Shown: positions 18,822 to 27,686 of the stretch, one piece after another
Layout of the letters: each line of letters opens with the position of its first letter
Numbering within the stretch: position 1 is the stretch's first letter
DNA from: PXAP01 sp964421595
GTDB lineage: Bacteria > Bacteroidota > Bacteroidia > Bacteroidales > PUMT01
Direction of reading: 5' to 3'
Length of the DNA stretch: 64,000 bases
NCBI GenBank assembly: GCA_964421595.1
Contig: CAYQXY010000023.1
Span: forward strand, 19,768 to 83,767
The notes under the pieces: model-generated
The model's input: the letters and a program-made list of their open reading frames with translations, nothing else
The model's database searches: none
What the model was told of the DNA's origin: nothing
Translations under genes and position numbers: made by a program

Positions 18822-20255
18822 TTAATGCATGAGTGATATATTCATGATGCCGTTGCAGATAACGGCATCAGGACCTGCGCTCCCGGTGTACAAGTTTTCT
18901 GTCAGGGTTACTGTATTATTCATATCACAAACCACACCATCCTTGCTTGCTACAACCCTGTAGACACCTTTTTTCATGTTCTCCCAGATCAGTGGACTGC
19001 CGGTTCCCTCTTTTGAACTATTAAAAACACCATCCTTATAGAGTGAATACAATACCCCGTTCTGAGATGCGGGAGAAAGTCTGAGATCTATGCCATCCTC
19101 ACCTATGCAATAGTCAGTGCCACCGTCTGCGCCTAGACTGTAAGTGATTATCTCGGTGATATCTGAATAGTATATCATTAATGCAGCACAATGATTGTCT
19201 TTTCTTGTGGCCATAACTGAGTACCTGCCCGGCTGTGTTACATTCCAGGAAAGAGGCGATCCGCTTCCATCCACAGGAGCGGAGATATTCCCCGAAAGGT
19301 TCCCTAGCTGGTATTCCACTCCAGTCTGAGACCCGGACAGTGAAATTGCAACAGGGCCTGATCCGGTGCAAAAACTCATATTCCTGGGTGAAATATCAAA
19401 AGGGGCCGGAGATTCAAGTTCAAAAAGCATTACTGAGTTATTCATCGTGGACTGGCAGCCGGTATCAACATTTGTTCCGATCACATAATATGTACCTGGT
19501 GAGCCGGCATTCCATGTGATAGCTGTACCGGTAATACCGGAACGCGGTCCGCCGAGGGGGGTTCCTTCATAATAAAGCTGGTAGCTAACCCTGTCCTGGC
19601 TATTGGCGAGCGTAACAGGAATTGTCAGCCCGGCACAATATGAATCACCCAGTGGCGTATTCAGGTCATAACCAGTCGGCAGGGGTGAAGGAACGGCGTT
19701 GAATACGCCATCCATAAACATGAAACAAGTCTCAGGATGGGCTGTTAACCTGGCCAGGACGGTATATGAACCAACTTCATTTACTTCCCATGTAAGAGGA
19801 GAGCCGGTACCTGTAATACCCGCAGGAGGTGCTCCGGCATATTGCACCCCGTCCTTATATAAAAAATAGGTATAATCATTATCCGAGCCTGAAAGTGCTA
19901 AGGTAATCTGGTTATTTCCGCAAGCGAAATCAGGACCGGATAATGTATAAATAGGAGGGGCTACCCGGGTTATATTTATAAAGTATTCATTACCTCCGGG
20001 CCCATCGTACCAGTACCTGTTTTCACCGATACCAATTGATGATATTGTTGTTGCCCTGTTAGTTTCAGGGCTAAAGACTCCGTTACCAAAAACCACATGC
20101 CACTGGCCTTCTGCTGCGGGCATACCGGCTGCTACCACATAATAACTTTCGCTGCATATTGTGATTTGTGTCTGACCCCAACTCACATGAGCCAGCATAA
20201 TAAATAATGCCGGCAATATCATCCTGCTGCATAGCAAACCTTTGGCTACCATCAA
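18822..20255 (-). CDS. Secreted repeat protein, probably C-terminally shortened
   Basis: 477 aa with a signal peptide; the best-looking start of the export signal is MILPALFIMLAHVSWGQ, 11 codons inside the longest frame, and both starts are possible. The mature part consists of about four imperfect repeats of some 85-90 aa. Each has a 'YxLYKDG' strand, then 'GTGSPLxW', then 'GxYxVxAT', and ends with a Cys. This pattern resembles bacterial Ig/PKD-like surface repeats (SprB-type proteins of Bacteroidota). The last residues 'GPDAVICNG' look like the beginning of a further repeat, but the frame stops 9 residues later. No type IX sorting domain is present. Cell-surface location is inferred. Confidence 0.8.
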   Translation of the reverse strand: MMVAKGLLCSRMILPALFIMLAHVSWGQTQITICSESYYVVAAGMPAAEGQWHVVFGNGVFSPETNRATTISSIGIGENRYWYDGPGGNEYFINITRVAPPIYTLSGPDFACGNNQITLALSGSDNDYTYFLYKDGVQYAGAPPAGITGTGSPLTWEVNEVGSYTVLARLTAHPETCFMFMDGVFNAVPSPLPTGYDLNTPLGDSYCAGLTIPVTLANSQDRVSYQLYYEGTPLGGPRSGITGTAITWNAGSPGTYYVIGTNVDTGCQSTMNNSVMLFELESPAPFDISPRNMSFCTGSGPVAISLSGSQTGVEYQLGNLSGNISAPVDGSGSPLSWNVTQPGRYSVMATRKDNHCAALMIYYSDITEIITYSLGADGGTDYCIGEDGIDLRLSPASQNGVLYSLYKDGVFNSSKEGTGSPLIWENMKKGVYRVVASKDGVVCDMNNTVTLTENLYTGSAGPDAVICNGIMNISLMH

Positions 20256-21037
20256 TGTCTTTAACTTAACCCCGATTGAGAAAGCTTTTTTTAAGCATAA
20301 AAATAATATAGCTCCTTCTAAGCCTTTGTACGCAGCTTTCCGGATGTTGATACACTGCAGGGGGTGATTTGCATCACCGACAAAAGTTTTGATTTCACAA
20401 AAAAATGATTATGCAGATTTTCGTTTGAAAAAGTAAACTGATTTTTAAGAGGACTTTAGAGAGTTGTTGTCACTTGAAACATTGTAAATCCGGTAGCGAA
20501 GGGCATTAATTTGCCTGACTTAGATTTTTTTTTTAAGGCATCACCGGTGAACTATATGTTCATTTGGCTGTTTAACCAATGAAATCCAATATTGGTCAAA
20601 AACTCATGAAAATAAATATTACTTCTTGTTATAAAGTCCGGAATAGTTGTAATTTTATATGATACTTCTAAAATATAATTATCCTTTTATTACCCCATAA
20701 CAATTCAATAATAATTTATGCCGATCATGATTTTCAGAGAAACACAACAACCCTGTGCAATTTTCGAAAAGGCAGAAGATAATTGGAATTATTCCATGCG
20801 ATTAGGGTGCATTAATGATTTATTGTTGCCTTACCCGTCCAATCAATATATAAATTCTGAAATGCCGGACCTGTTTGGTACACTTATGTGCAACAAAAAT
20901 AACCGGATCTGATTCTTAAAATCCTGAAATGATTGTAATAGAGAACTTCCATATTATATGGGGATAGTTTAAAAATAAGTTTTACTGATTGATTAATAAA
21001 ACTAATACGTTTCTAAAATTTTAATTTAAACTTGAAT
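20256..21037. promoter_or_regulatory. Long AT-rich leader region before the polysaccharide locus, with two adjacent palindromes
   Basis: This 782-bp spacer separates the repeat protein from the first sugar-nucleotide gene. It contains a perfect 10-bp palindrome TCACCGGTGA (20541-20550), overlapped by TGAAC-TATAT-GTTCA (20548-20562), just after an 11-T run. These could be an operator. A 64-codon ORF at 20718-20912 has no recognisable features and is not called. No UpxY-type antiterminator gene is present. Confidence 0.4.
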
Positions 21038-21823
21038 ATGATAGCAGTAATATTAGCTGGCGGTTACGGAACCCGCATAAGCGAGGAAAGCGGTATCAGA
21101 CCTAAGCCTATGGTTGAAATTGGAAGTAAGCCTATTATATGGCACATTATGAAAATATATTCATTCTATGGCATTAATGAGTTTATAATATGTTGCGGGT
21201 ATAAAGGTTTCATGATTAAAGAATATTTCTCAAACTATTTCCTGCATCAGTCTGATGTGACTTTTGATCTTGGCAATAACACCATGGAAGTGCACAGGAA
21301 CCATTCAGAATCATGGAAAGTAACTCTTGTTGAAACCGGCGAAAAAACAATGACCGGCGGCAGGATTAAAAGAATTGCTCCATACCTGAGAGATGAGCCC
21401 TTTTGCCTGACCTATGGAGATGGTGTGAGCGATGTTAATATACATGAATCAATCAAATTTCATAAAAGTCAGAATGTTCTTGCTACTCTTACAGCCGTTC
21501 AGCAACCCGGGCGGTTTGGTGCATTCTCGCTGGGAAAGAGTGAGAATAAGGTAAACAGTTTCAGGGAAAAACCTACAGGAGACGGTATTGATAATGCATG
21601 GATTAACGGGGGGTTCTTTGTTGCAGAGCCTCAGGTCATTGAATATATAACAGATGACAGTTCTGTTTGGGAACGTGAACCACTTGAGATACTCGCAAGG
21701 ACTGGCCGACTGGCCGCATACAGGCATAATGGGTTCTGGCAGCCAATGGATACATTGAGGGATAAAAATCTTCTCGAAGAATTATGGCAGAACGGGAAGG
21801 CACCATGGAAGTTGTGGGCTTAA
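21038..21823 (+). CDS. rfbF: Glucose-1-phosphate cytidylyltransferase
   Basis: Makes CDP-glucose from CTP and glucose 1-phosphate, the entry step to CDP-linked deoxy and branched sugars. The nucleotidyltransferase signature 'MIAVILAGGYGTRISEES' and 'RPKPMVEIGSKPI' begins at residue 1. 'LTYGDGVSDVN' carries the metal-binding Asp, and 'PGRFGAF' and 'INGGFFV' are further family signatures. I use ATG 21038 (261 aa), because an upstream TTG at 21032 adds only two residues. It is the first gene of the polysaccharide locus. No CDP-glucose 4,6-dehydratase follows, so the fate of the CDP sugar is unusual. Confidence 0.93.
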   Translation: MIAVILAGGYGTRISEESGIRPKPMVEIGSKPIIWHIMKIYSFYGINEFIICCGYKGFMIKEYFSNYFLHQSDVTFDLGNNTMEVHRNHSESWKVTLVETGEKTMTGGRIKRIAPYLRDEPFCLTYGDGVSDVNIHESIKFHKSQNVLATLTAVQQPGRFGAFSLGKSENKVNSFREKPTGDGIDNAWINGGFFVAEPQVIEYITDDSSVWEREPLEILARTGRLAAYRHNGFWQPMDTLRDKNLLEELWQNGKAPWKLWA

Positions 21824-21838
21824 TTTGAATAAAGCATG

Positions 21839-21932
21839 GGTGATCTATCGTAATTAAATGCTGAACATGAATTAACGGATATACTTAATTAATAGATTAT
21901 TAATTTGATTAATCTGCTTTATACAGATGAAT
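21839..21932 (+). repeat. Intergenic repeat U1 (about 95 bp)
   Basis: Runs from GGTGATCTATCG to ACAGATGAAT and aligns nearly without gaps with U2 at 25619-25712. Shared blocks include ATTAACGG, TTAATT, GATTATTA/GGTTATTA, TTTGAT and CTGCT...ACA.AGATGAAT. It lies between rfbF and the next gene. Confidence 0.7.
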
Positions 21933-21960
21933 AATTGTTTAATCATAATCTCCCGCTGCA

Positions 21961-23064
21961 ATGGTGAATAAACCCGACAACAAAATCCTTAAAGAGGATA
22001 TGGAAATTATCCTGAATAATTTAACAGATGATGAGAAGAAAAAATTTAATGACTCCAGAATCCTTGTGACCGGATGCGGTGGATTTCTGGGATATTATTT
22101 TATGCATTTTTTCAGTACTTACAGCGAAGAGCTTGGAATTCAGGAAATCATTGGCCTGGACAACTTTCTAACCGGTACCCGTGACTGGCTCGATGAGATT
22201 ACCCGGGAAAACTCCCTGGTAAAGCTTTATCATTTTGATATTATCAAGGATGACCCTGAAGTGATTGAAGGAATTGATAAAGTCAATCTGATAATACATG
22301 CAGCTTCCATAGCATCTCCAATTTTTTACCGGTTATATCCACTTGAAACAATTGATGCCAATATTACCGGATTAAGGCGCCTGCTTGATTATTATGCCAG
22401 CAAGAACATTAGGGGTATGCTCTTTTTCTCAAGTAGTGAGATTTATGGGGATCCTTTTGCTGAGTTTATACCAACAAGTGAAGATTACAGGGGAAATGTC
22501 GCTACAATGGGTCCCCGGGCATGCTATGACGAGGCAAAACGTTTCGGTGAGACATTATGTTATGTTTTTGGAGAGAAATATGGAATTCCTGCATCAATTG
22601 CCAGGCCGTTTAATAATTATGGGCCTGGAATGAACATAAATGATAAAAGATTACCCGCAGACTTTGCCAAATGTGTTCTTGAAGACCGGGATATGATTAT
22701 ATACTCCGATGGTAAACCGACAAGGACATTTTGTTACATCTCTGATGCAATAACCGGTTATCTCAAGGTATTGTGCTATGGTAAGACCGATGTTTTCAAC
22801 ATAGGCATCGATAAACCCGAGATCTCAGTCCGCGAATTCGCCGAGTCTTTCAAAAGAAGTGCGAATAAATTATTTGATTATAAGAGAGATGTGGTTTTCA
22901 AGGTTTCCGGCGACGCTCATTATATGACAGACAACCCGAACAGGCGCTGTCCTGACATTTCAAAAGCAAGAAAAGTTCTGGGTTACAATCCCCGAATAAA
23001 TGTTGACGAAGGGATTGACAGATATCTTGAATTTTTAAAAATATATAATGGAGGTTTAGTATGA
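21961..23064 (+). CDS. NAD-dependent sugar epimerase/decarboxylase (UDP-glucuronate decarboxylase-like SDR)
   Basis: Extended SDR of 367 aa with a roughly 40-residue N-terminal lead. It has the NAD loop 'VTGCGGFLGYYF', 'HAASIASPIFY', 'SSSEIYGDP' and 'GPRACYDEAKRFGETL' containing the catalytic YxxxK. 'ARPFNNYGPGM' follows. The 'GPRxCYDExKRxxET' string is typical of UDP-xylose synthase (UDP-glucuronate decarboxylase). This fits the next gene, which encodes a nucleotide-sugar dehydrogenase that would supply a uronate substrate. The two genes overlap by 4 bp (ATGA), so they are translationally coupled. The exact sugar is not certain, and a related dehydratase is possible. Confidence 0.85.
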   Translation: MVNKPDNKILKEDMEIILNNLTDDEKKKFNDSRILVTGCGGFLGYYFMHFFSTYSEELGIQEIIGLDNFLTGTRDWLDEITRENSLVKLYHFDIIKDDPEVIEGIDKVNLIIHAASIASPIFYRLYPLETIDANITGLRRLLDYYASKNIRGMLFFSSSEIYGDPFAEFIPTSEDYRGNVATMGPRACYDEAKRFGETLCYVFGEKYGIPASIARPFNNYGPGMNINDKRLPADFAKCVLEDRDMIIYSDGKPTRTFCYISDAITGYLKVLCYGKTDVFNIGIDKPEISVREFAESFKRSANKLFDYKRDVVFKVSGDAHYMTDNPNRRCPDISKARKVLGYNPRINVDEGIDRYLEFLKIYNGGLV

Positions 23065-24314
23065 TTACAGTATTAGGATTGGGCTTTGTAGGTTTAACTA
23101 CCGGCCTTGGCTTTGCTAAAAAGGGATTTAAGACATACGGATTTGATATTTCCGAAGAGAGAATGAACAGTCTGCGAAACCTTAAAATACCATTCTTTGA
23201 ACCTCACTTAAAAGAGGTGCTGGAGGAGACTCTTGATAAAACTTTTTTTCTTGAAGTACCATTTGAGGAAGCTATCCGGAACAGTGATGCTGTTTTTATT
23301 TGTGTAGGTACTCCTGAGAAGAATGATGGCAGCGCTGACCTGACCTATCTGCTGAATGCCCTTGACCAGGTTATTAATATAAGAAGTGACAGATTCCAGG
23401 TCATCGTCACCAAATCGACAGTTCCCCCGTCTACAGTTTCAAATGAAGTCATACCATTTGTTAACGGTAAGCTTCAGTTGAATAAAGACAGGAAAGTGGG
23501 ATTTGCATCGAATCCGGAATTTTTAAGAGAAGGTTATTGCTGGGAAGATTTCATTAACCCTGACAGGATAGTAATAGGTGTTGAGGATGAGAGATCGAAG
23601 AACATTCTGGACAATATTTACAAACCTTTTAATGCACCTGTGCATTATGTCAATTACAATACTTCTGAATTTATTAAGTATTTGTCAAATACCCTGCTAT
23701 CAACTTTGATAAGCTATTCAAACGAAATGTCTATGATTGCCGATGCAATAGGCAAGATTGATGTTAAGAGTGCTTTCAGAATCCTACACGAAGATAAACG
23801 CTGGTATGGTTCACCGGCTCCGATGAAGGACTATGTTTATCCCGGGTGCGGTTACGGAGGTTATTGTCTGCCCAAGGATACTGCTGCTCTAGTAAAAATC
23901 TCAGAAAGAAATGGATTTAAACCTTCAATGCTGTCAGCAAATATATTTACCAATAATATTATTAAAACCTTCCTGGTAAACAGGTTAAATGGTGACATTG
24001 GCACAGACGAGCCTATAGGCATACTTGGACTGTCCTTTAAACCAGGCTCAGATGATGTACGCTTTTCTCCTGCCAGGGATATTATTAAACTATTAATTAA
24101 AAAAGGGTACAGGAATATCTGTGCATATGATCCGGAAGCTACAGATGAGTTTATAAAACATAACCCGGAAATTGATATCAGGTATGTCGAATCACTGCAT
24201 GATATTGTTGACAAGTGTGAGTATCTTTTATTATTGACCGCATGGGAGGATTTTAAGACGAATAAAGAACTGATAAAAACAAAAAATCTGATTGATTTCA
24301 GATATGCTTTGTAA
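23061..24314 (+). CDS. UDP-glucose/GDP-mannose dehydrogenase family protein
   Basis: Oxidises an NDP-hexose to the NDP-uronate in two NAD-dependent steps. In the 417-aa protein the N-terminal Rossmann domain starts 'MITVLGLGFVGLTTGLGFA'. 'ICVGTPEKNDGSADL' and 'ASNPEFLREG' follow. The catalytic Cys is in 'GCGYGGYCLPKD'. The C-terminal domain has 'GILGLSFKPGSDDVRFSP'. It overlaps the UDP-glucuronate decarboxylase-like gene by 4 bp and is followed 16 bp later by the SAF oxidoreductase, so the three form one transcription unit. It is clearly different from the AlgD-like enzyme at 45 kb. Confidence 0.92.
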   Translation: MITVLGLGFVGLTTGLGFAKKGFKTYGFDISEERMNSLRNLKIPFFEPHLKEVLEETLDKTFFLEVPFEEAIRNSDAVFICVGTPEKNDGSADLTYLLNALDQVINIRSDRFQVIVTKSTVPPSTVSNEVIPFVNGKLQLNKDRKVGFASNPEFLREGYCWEDFINPDRIVIGVEDERSKNILDNIYKPFNAPVHYVNYNTSEFIKYLSNTLLSTLISYSNEMSMIADAIGKIDVKSAFRILHEDKRWYGSPAPMKDYVYPGCGYGGYCLPKDTAALVKISERNGFKPSMLSANIFTNNIIKTFLVNRLNGDIGTDEPIGILGLSFKPGSDDVRFSPARDIIKLLIKKGYRNICAYDPEATDEFIKHNPEIDIRYVESLHDIVDKCEYLLLLTAWEDFKTNKELIKTKNLIDFRYAL

Positions 24315-24330
24315 ATAAAATTCACATATT

Positions 24331-25620
24331 ATGGTAATTATTGACAGCCAGTTGCAAAGAAGAGAGGAGACATCCAATCCTATCAGGGTAGGCATTATCG
24401 GAACCGGTGCCATGGGACTGGGTATGATTAACCAGATCACCCGCTATACTCCCGGGATGAAGGTCGTCGCCTCCTTCAACCGTAATATCGAAAAGGCTAT
24501 TTCAGCATACCGGGCTTCGGGCCTGAATGAATATTTTGTAGCCAGCGGTAACGTAAAAGAAGCCCGTGATGCAGTTAATTCCGGGAAACCGTTAATTACA
24601 AACGATATTGATCTTTTAATGGAGCTTGGTGGTATTGATGTCATTGTTGAGGCAACTGGTACTATTGAGTTTTCAATGAAAACAATATTTAAAGCATTCG
24701 ACAGGGGTATCAGTGTAATGTCATTCAATGCAGAGCTGGATTCAACATTTGGACCTCTGTTGAAAAAAATAGCAGAAGAAAAGGGTGTCAGGTACAGTTT
24801 AAGTGATGGTGACCAGCCCGGAGTAACCATGAACCTGTACAGGTATATAAGGGGAATGGGTTTTGAACCTCTGCTTTGCGGCAATATCAAGGGATTACAG
24901 GATCATTACAGGAATCCTGACACACAAAAGGGATTTGCGGCACAATGGGATATGACACCGGAGATGGTTACCAGTTTTGCTGACGGTTCAAAAATCTCTT
25001 TTGAGCAATCATGCATAGCCAATGCAACAGGAATGAAAGTAGCACAAAGGGGAATGCTGGGATATAATTCGGGTGGTCACATTGATGATATGAAGCACCT
25101 CTATGATATTGAGCAATTAAAAGAGCTTGGTGGAATTGTCGATTACGTTGTAGGTCCAAAGCCTGCACCCGGAGTTTTTATATATGCAACAACAGAAGAT
25201 CCGAATTCAGTCAAATTTCTGAGATACGGCAAGCTTGGTGATGGTCCGCTATATAGTTTCTATGTCCCATATCACCTTCTGTTTTTTGATATTGCAAGTT
25301 CAATTTGCAGGCTCATTGATTTTAATGATCCTGTAATCGTTCCATTGGGAGGGCCGGTTGTTGATGTTATTACTGCTGCCAAGGTGAACCTTGAGAAAGG
25401 TGACCTGATAGATGGTATAGGAGGTTTTAAAACCTATGGAGTATGTGAAAATCACGATGTTGTTATCAATGAAAGTCTCCTCCCCATGGCACTTGCCAGC
25501 GGTTCCCGGTTAAAAAGAAACATCACCCGCGATGAAGTGCTGAGCTTTGATGACATAGAGGTTGACGAAAATAGTTTCCTGATTAAGTTAATGAAAGAGC
25601 AAAATAATTTGTTTACATGA
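24331..25620 (+). CDS. SAF-domain NAD(P)-dependent oxidoreductase (homoserine dehydrogenase-like)
   Basis: 429 aa. It has an N-terminal Rossmann fold ('RVGIIGTGAMGLGMINQI', about residues 17-34), 'DVIVEATGTIEFS', and 'LSDGDQPGVTMNLYRY'. A C-terminal part includes 'KVNLEKGDLIDGIGGFKTYG', the SAF-type beta-clip seen in homoserine-dehydrogenase-like oxidoreductases of sugar clusters. The family is repeatedly found beside sugar nucleotide genes, but its reaction is not established to my knowledge. The stop codon lies inside repeat U2. It is the last gene of the three-gene cassette between repeats U1 and U2. Confidence 0.82.
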   Translation: MVIIDSQLQRREETSNPIRVGIIGTGAMGLGMINQITRYTPGMKVVASFNRNIEKAISAYRASGLNEYFVASGNVKEARDAVNSGKPLITNDIDLLMELGGIDVIVEATGTIEFSMKTIFKAFDRGISVMSFNAELDSTFGPLLKKIAEEKGVRYSLSDGDQPGVTMNLYRYIRGMGFEPLLCGNIKGLQDHYRNPDTQKGFAAQWDMTPEMVTSFADGSKISFEQSCIANATGMKVAQRGMLGYNSGGHIDDMKHLYDIEQLKELGGIVDYVVGPKPAPGVFIYATTEDPNSVKFLRYGKLGDGPLYSFYVPYHLLFFDIASSICRLIDFNDPVIVPLGGPVVDVITAAKVNLEKGDLIDGIGGFKTYGVCENHDVVINESLLPMALASGSRLKRNITRDEVLSFDDIEVDENSFLIKLMKEQNNLFT

Positions 25621-25712
25621 GGATACATCGGAATTTAAATACATGTTTTGCATTAACGGTTAATTCAATTAATTGGTTATTATTTTGATCAACCTGCTAA
25701 ACAAAGATGAAT
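25619..25712 (+). repeat. Intergenic repeat U2 (about 95 bp)
   Basis: Direct repeat of U1, beginning at the stop codon of the SAF oxidoreductase and ending CAAAGATGAAT. Its right end forms the left arm of an imperfect inverted repeat with U3 (GATGAATCTCC / GGTGATACATC, 25706-25738). Confidence 0.7.
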
Positions 25713-25727
25713 CTCCTTTGTTTTATG

Positions 25728-25785
25728 GGTGATACATCGTTATTTAAATAAAGAATTTGCATTAACCTGCCAAACACAGATGAAT
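25728..25785 (+). repeat. Intergenic repeat U3 (internally shortened copy)
   Basis: Begins GGTGATACATCGTTATTTAAAT, continues TTTGCATTAACCTGCCAAACA and ends CAGATGAAT. It is U2 with the middle 35 bp or so missing. Confidence 0.65.
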
Positions 25786-25805
25786 CCCCCATGTTGCAAG
25801 GCCAT

Positions 25806-25896
25806 GGTTTATCCATCGGAATTAAAATGCTGATTTTGAAAAAGTTGATAATCATAATTAATTAGTATTTTAATTAGACTGATTTATACTGATTAG
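25806..25896 (+). repeat. Intergenic repeat U4 (diverged copy)
   Basis: Begins GGTTTATCCATCGGAATTAAA and ends GACTGATTTATACTGATTA. It matches both ends of U1 but is the most diverged copy. Together U2-U4 fill much of the 389-bp gap before the next SDR gene. Confidence 0.5.
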
Positions 25897-26009
25897 CCGG
25901 GCCACTCCGTACAAAGGAATATAGATAATTGAAAGGTGATACATACCTGGCAAAACTACACCGCATATATATAATTGAAATCAAATAATAATATTATAAT
26001 TCGTACTTA

Positions 26010-27053
26010 ATGAAAATTCTTATTGTTGGAAAAATGGGATACATCGGTCCCTCAGTCACCAATCAGTTACGCAAAACCTTTCCTGATGCAGAACTTATTG
26101 GCTTTGATATTGGGTTTTTTGCGCACTGTTTAACAAATGCTCATTTTTTACCTGAAAGAAAGCTTAATAAACAGATCTTTGGTGATATTCGTAAATTTCC
26201 GGACAAGTTACTTGAAGGAGTAGATGCAGTTTTGGACCTGGCTGCGATATCAAATGATCCGATGGGTAATAAATTCGAGGATGTTACCCTTGCTGTGAAT
26301 CATAAGGCTGCGGTAGAACTTGCCAAAAAAGCAAAAATAGCCGGTGTTAAAATGTTTACGTATGCTTCAAGTTGTAGTATTTATGGTGCTGCCAGTGAAT
26401 ATCCGAAAAAAGAGGGTGATGAATTAAACCCATTAACAGCTTATGCCCGTTCAAAGGTATATACTGAAAACGATTTAGAGCCACTTGCCGACGATAACTT
26501 CAAAGTTACCTGTTTGCGATTTGCCACAGCATGCGGTTTCTCAAACAGGATGAGACTGGACCTTGTCTTAAATGATTTTGTTGCAGGTGCACTTATAAAT
26601 AAGGAAATAACAATCTTAAGTGACGGAGCTCCCTGGAGGCCAATGATAAATACAAAAGATATGGCCAGGGCTTTTGAATGGAGCCTTATACGCAGTGCCA
26701 GGGAGTCAGGTAATTTTCTGGTAATCAATACAGGAAGCAATGAATGGAACAACCAGATCAAGCCGCTTGCAGAAGCTGTTGCCAAAGCCATTCCCGGAAC
26801 AAAAGTTTCTGTAAATATGAATGCTGCGCCCGATAAACGTTCATACAGGGTAAATTTCGACTATTACCAGAAGCTTGCTCCTGACCACCAGCCGGTTCAC
26901 GATCTTGAAAGAACCATCAATGAGCTTAAGGATAATATGATCGAGATGAATTTTAATGATCCTGACTTCAGGTCTTCCAGCCTCATAAGGCTTCATGTGC
27001 TAAGTAATTTAATGCAACGGCAATATTTGAGTAATAATCTGGAATGGATTTAG
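26010..27053 (+). CDS. NAD-dependent epimerase/dehydratase family protein (extended SDR)
   Basis: 347 aa. It has the NAD loop 'ILIVGKMGYIGPSV' at the N terminus, 'VLDLAAISNDPMGN', 'ASSCSIYGAAS', and the catalytic Tyr-Lys in 'LTAYARSKVYTE'. The active site lacks the Asp/Glu pair expected of a 4,6-dehydratase, so a 4-reductase or epimerase-type step on the cytidylyl or thymidylyl sugar is more likely. It is followed 22 bp later by the RmlC-like epimerase and then the C-methyltransferase, and the three probably act on the same sugar intermediate. Confidence 0.85.
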   Translation: MKILIVGKMGYIGPSVTNQLRKTFPDAELIGFDIGFFAHCLTNAHFLPERKLNKQIFGDIRKFPDKLLEGVDAVLDLAAISNDPMGNKFEDVTLAVNHKAAVELAKKAKIAGVKMFTYASSCSIYGAASEYPKKEGDELNPLTAYARSKVYTENDLEPLADDNFKVTCLRFATACGFSNRMRLDLVLNDFVAGALINKEITILSDGAPWRPMINTKDMARAFEWSLIRSARESGNFLVINTGSNEWNNQIKPLAEAVAKAIPGTKVSVNMNAAPDKRSYRVNFDYYQKLAPDHQPVHDLERTINELKDNMIEMNFNDPDFRSSSLIRLHVLSNLMQRQYLSNNLEWI

Positions 27054-27075
27054 TCAATAATAAAAGCATATTATT

Positions 27076-27615
27076 ATGAAATTTACGGAACTACCTTTAA
27101 AGGGTGCATATTTGCTGGAAGTAAATAAGATATCTGATGATCGTGGCTTTTTTGGTCGTGCATGGTGCAGGGAAGAGATGAAAGAGCATGGATTGAAGGA
27201 AGACATAAAACAAATCAATACTTCATTATCATTAAAAAAAGGTACTCTCAGGGGTATGCACTACCAGGTTGATCCTTACCAGGAGACCAAGTTTATACGC
27301 TGTACCCGGGGTAGTATTTATGATGTAATAATTGATTTGAGGCCGGAATCACCAACATTTCTGAAATGGGCAGCAAATGAATTAACTGCCGATAATTATC
27401 GCATGGTTTATGTTCCGGAAAACTTTGCCCACGGGTTTATTTCCCTTGAAGATCAGAGCGAAGTTTATTATCCTGTTACAGAATTTTACACTCCTGGTGC
27501 AGAGAGGGGGCTAAGATGGGATGATCCGGTTTTTAATATTAAATGGCCCATACCTGTTGAGATTATCTCAGAAAAAGATGCATCACAACCTGATTTTGAT
27601 CGATCTGCATTTTAA
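27076..27615 (+). CDS. dTDP-4-dehydrorhamnose 3,5-epimerase-like cupin
   Basis: Cupin of 179 aa that epimerises 4-keto sugar nucleotides. Visible residues are the catalytic His62 in 'GTLRGMHYQ', Asp in 'YDVIIDLRPESPTF', 'VPENFAHGFISLED', and the C-terminal 'PGAERGLRWDDP'. The length is typical of RmlC. No dTDP-glucose pathway genes (rmlA, rmlB, rmlD) are in the window, so it more likely acts on the CDP-linked or another 4-keto sugar of this cluster. It lies directly between an SDR and a C-methyltransferase. Confidence 0.9.
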   Translation: MKFTELPLKGAYLLEVNKISDDRGFFGRAWCREEMKEHGLKEDIKQINTSLSLKKGTLRGMHYQVDPYQETKFIRCTRGSIYDVIIDLRPESPTFLKWAANELTADNYRMVYVPENFAHGFISLEDQSEVYYPVTEFYTPGAERGLRWDDPVFNIKWPIPVEIISEKDASQPDFDRSAF

Positions 27616-27686
27616 ATTTTCCCTAAATGCTTGTTAACTGAGGATTTTGATTTAATAAACAGATTCTTTTACAATAAATTTTATGT

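Noticed and set aside
20718..20912. 64-codon ORF in the leader of the polysaccharide locus
   Set aside because: No homology pattern recognised and its codon use does not look coding; it could be chance.
20256..21037. UpxY/UpxZ-type antitermination genes expected before Bacteroides capsule loci
   Set aside because: No ORF in this region or elsewhere in the window resembles them.
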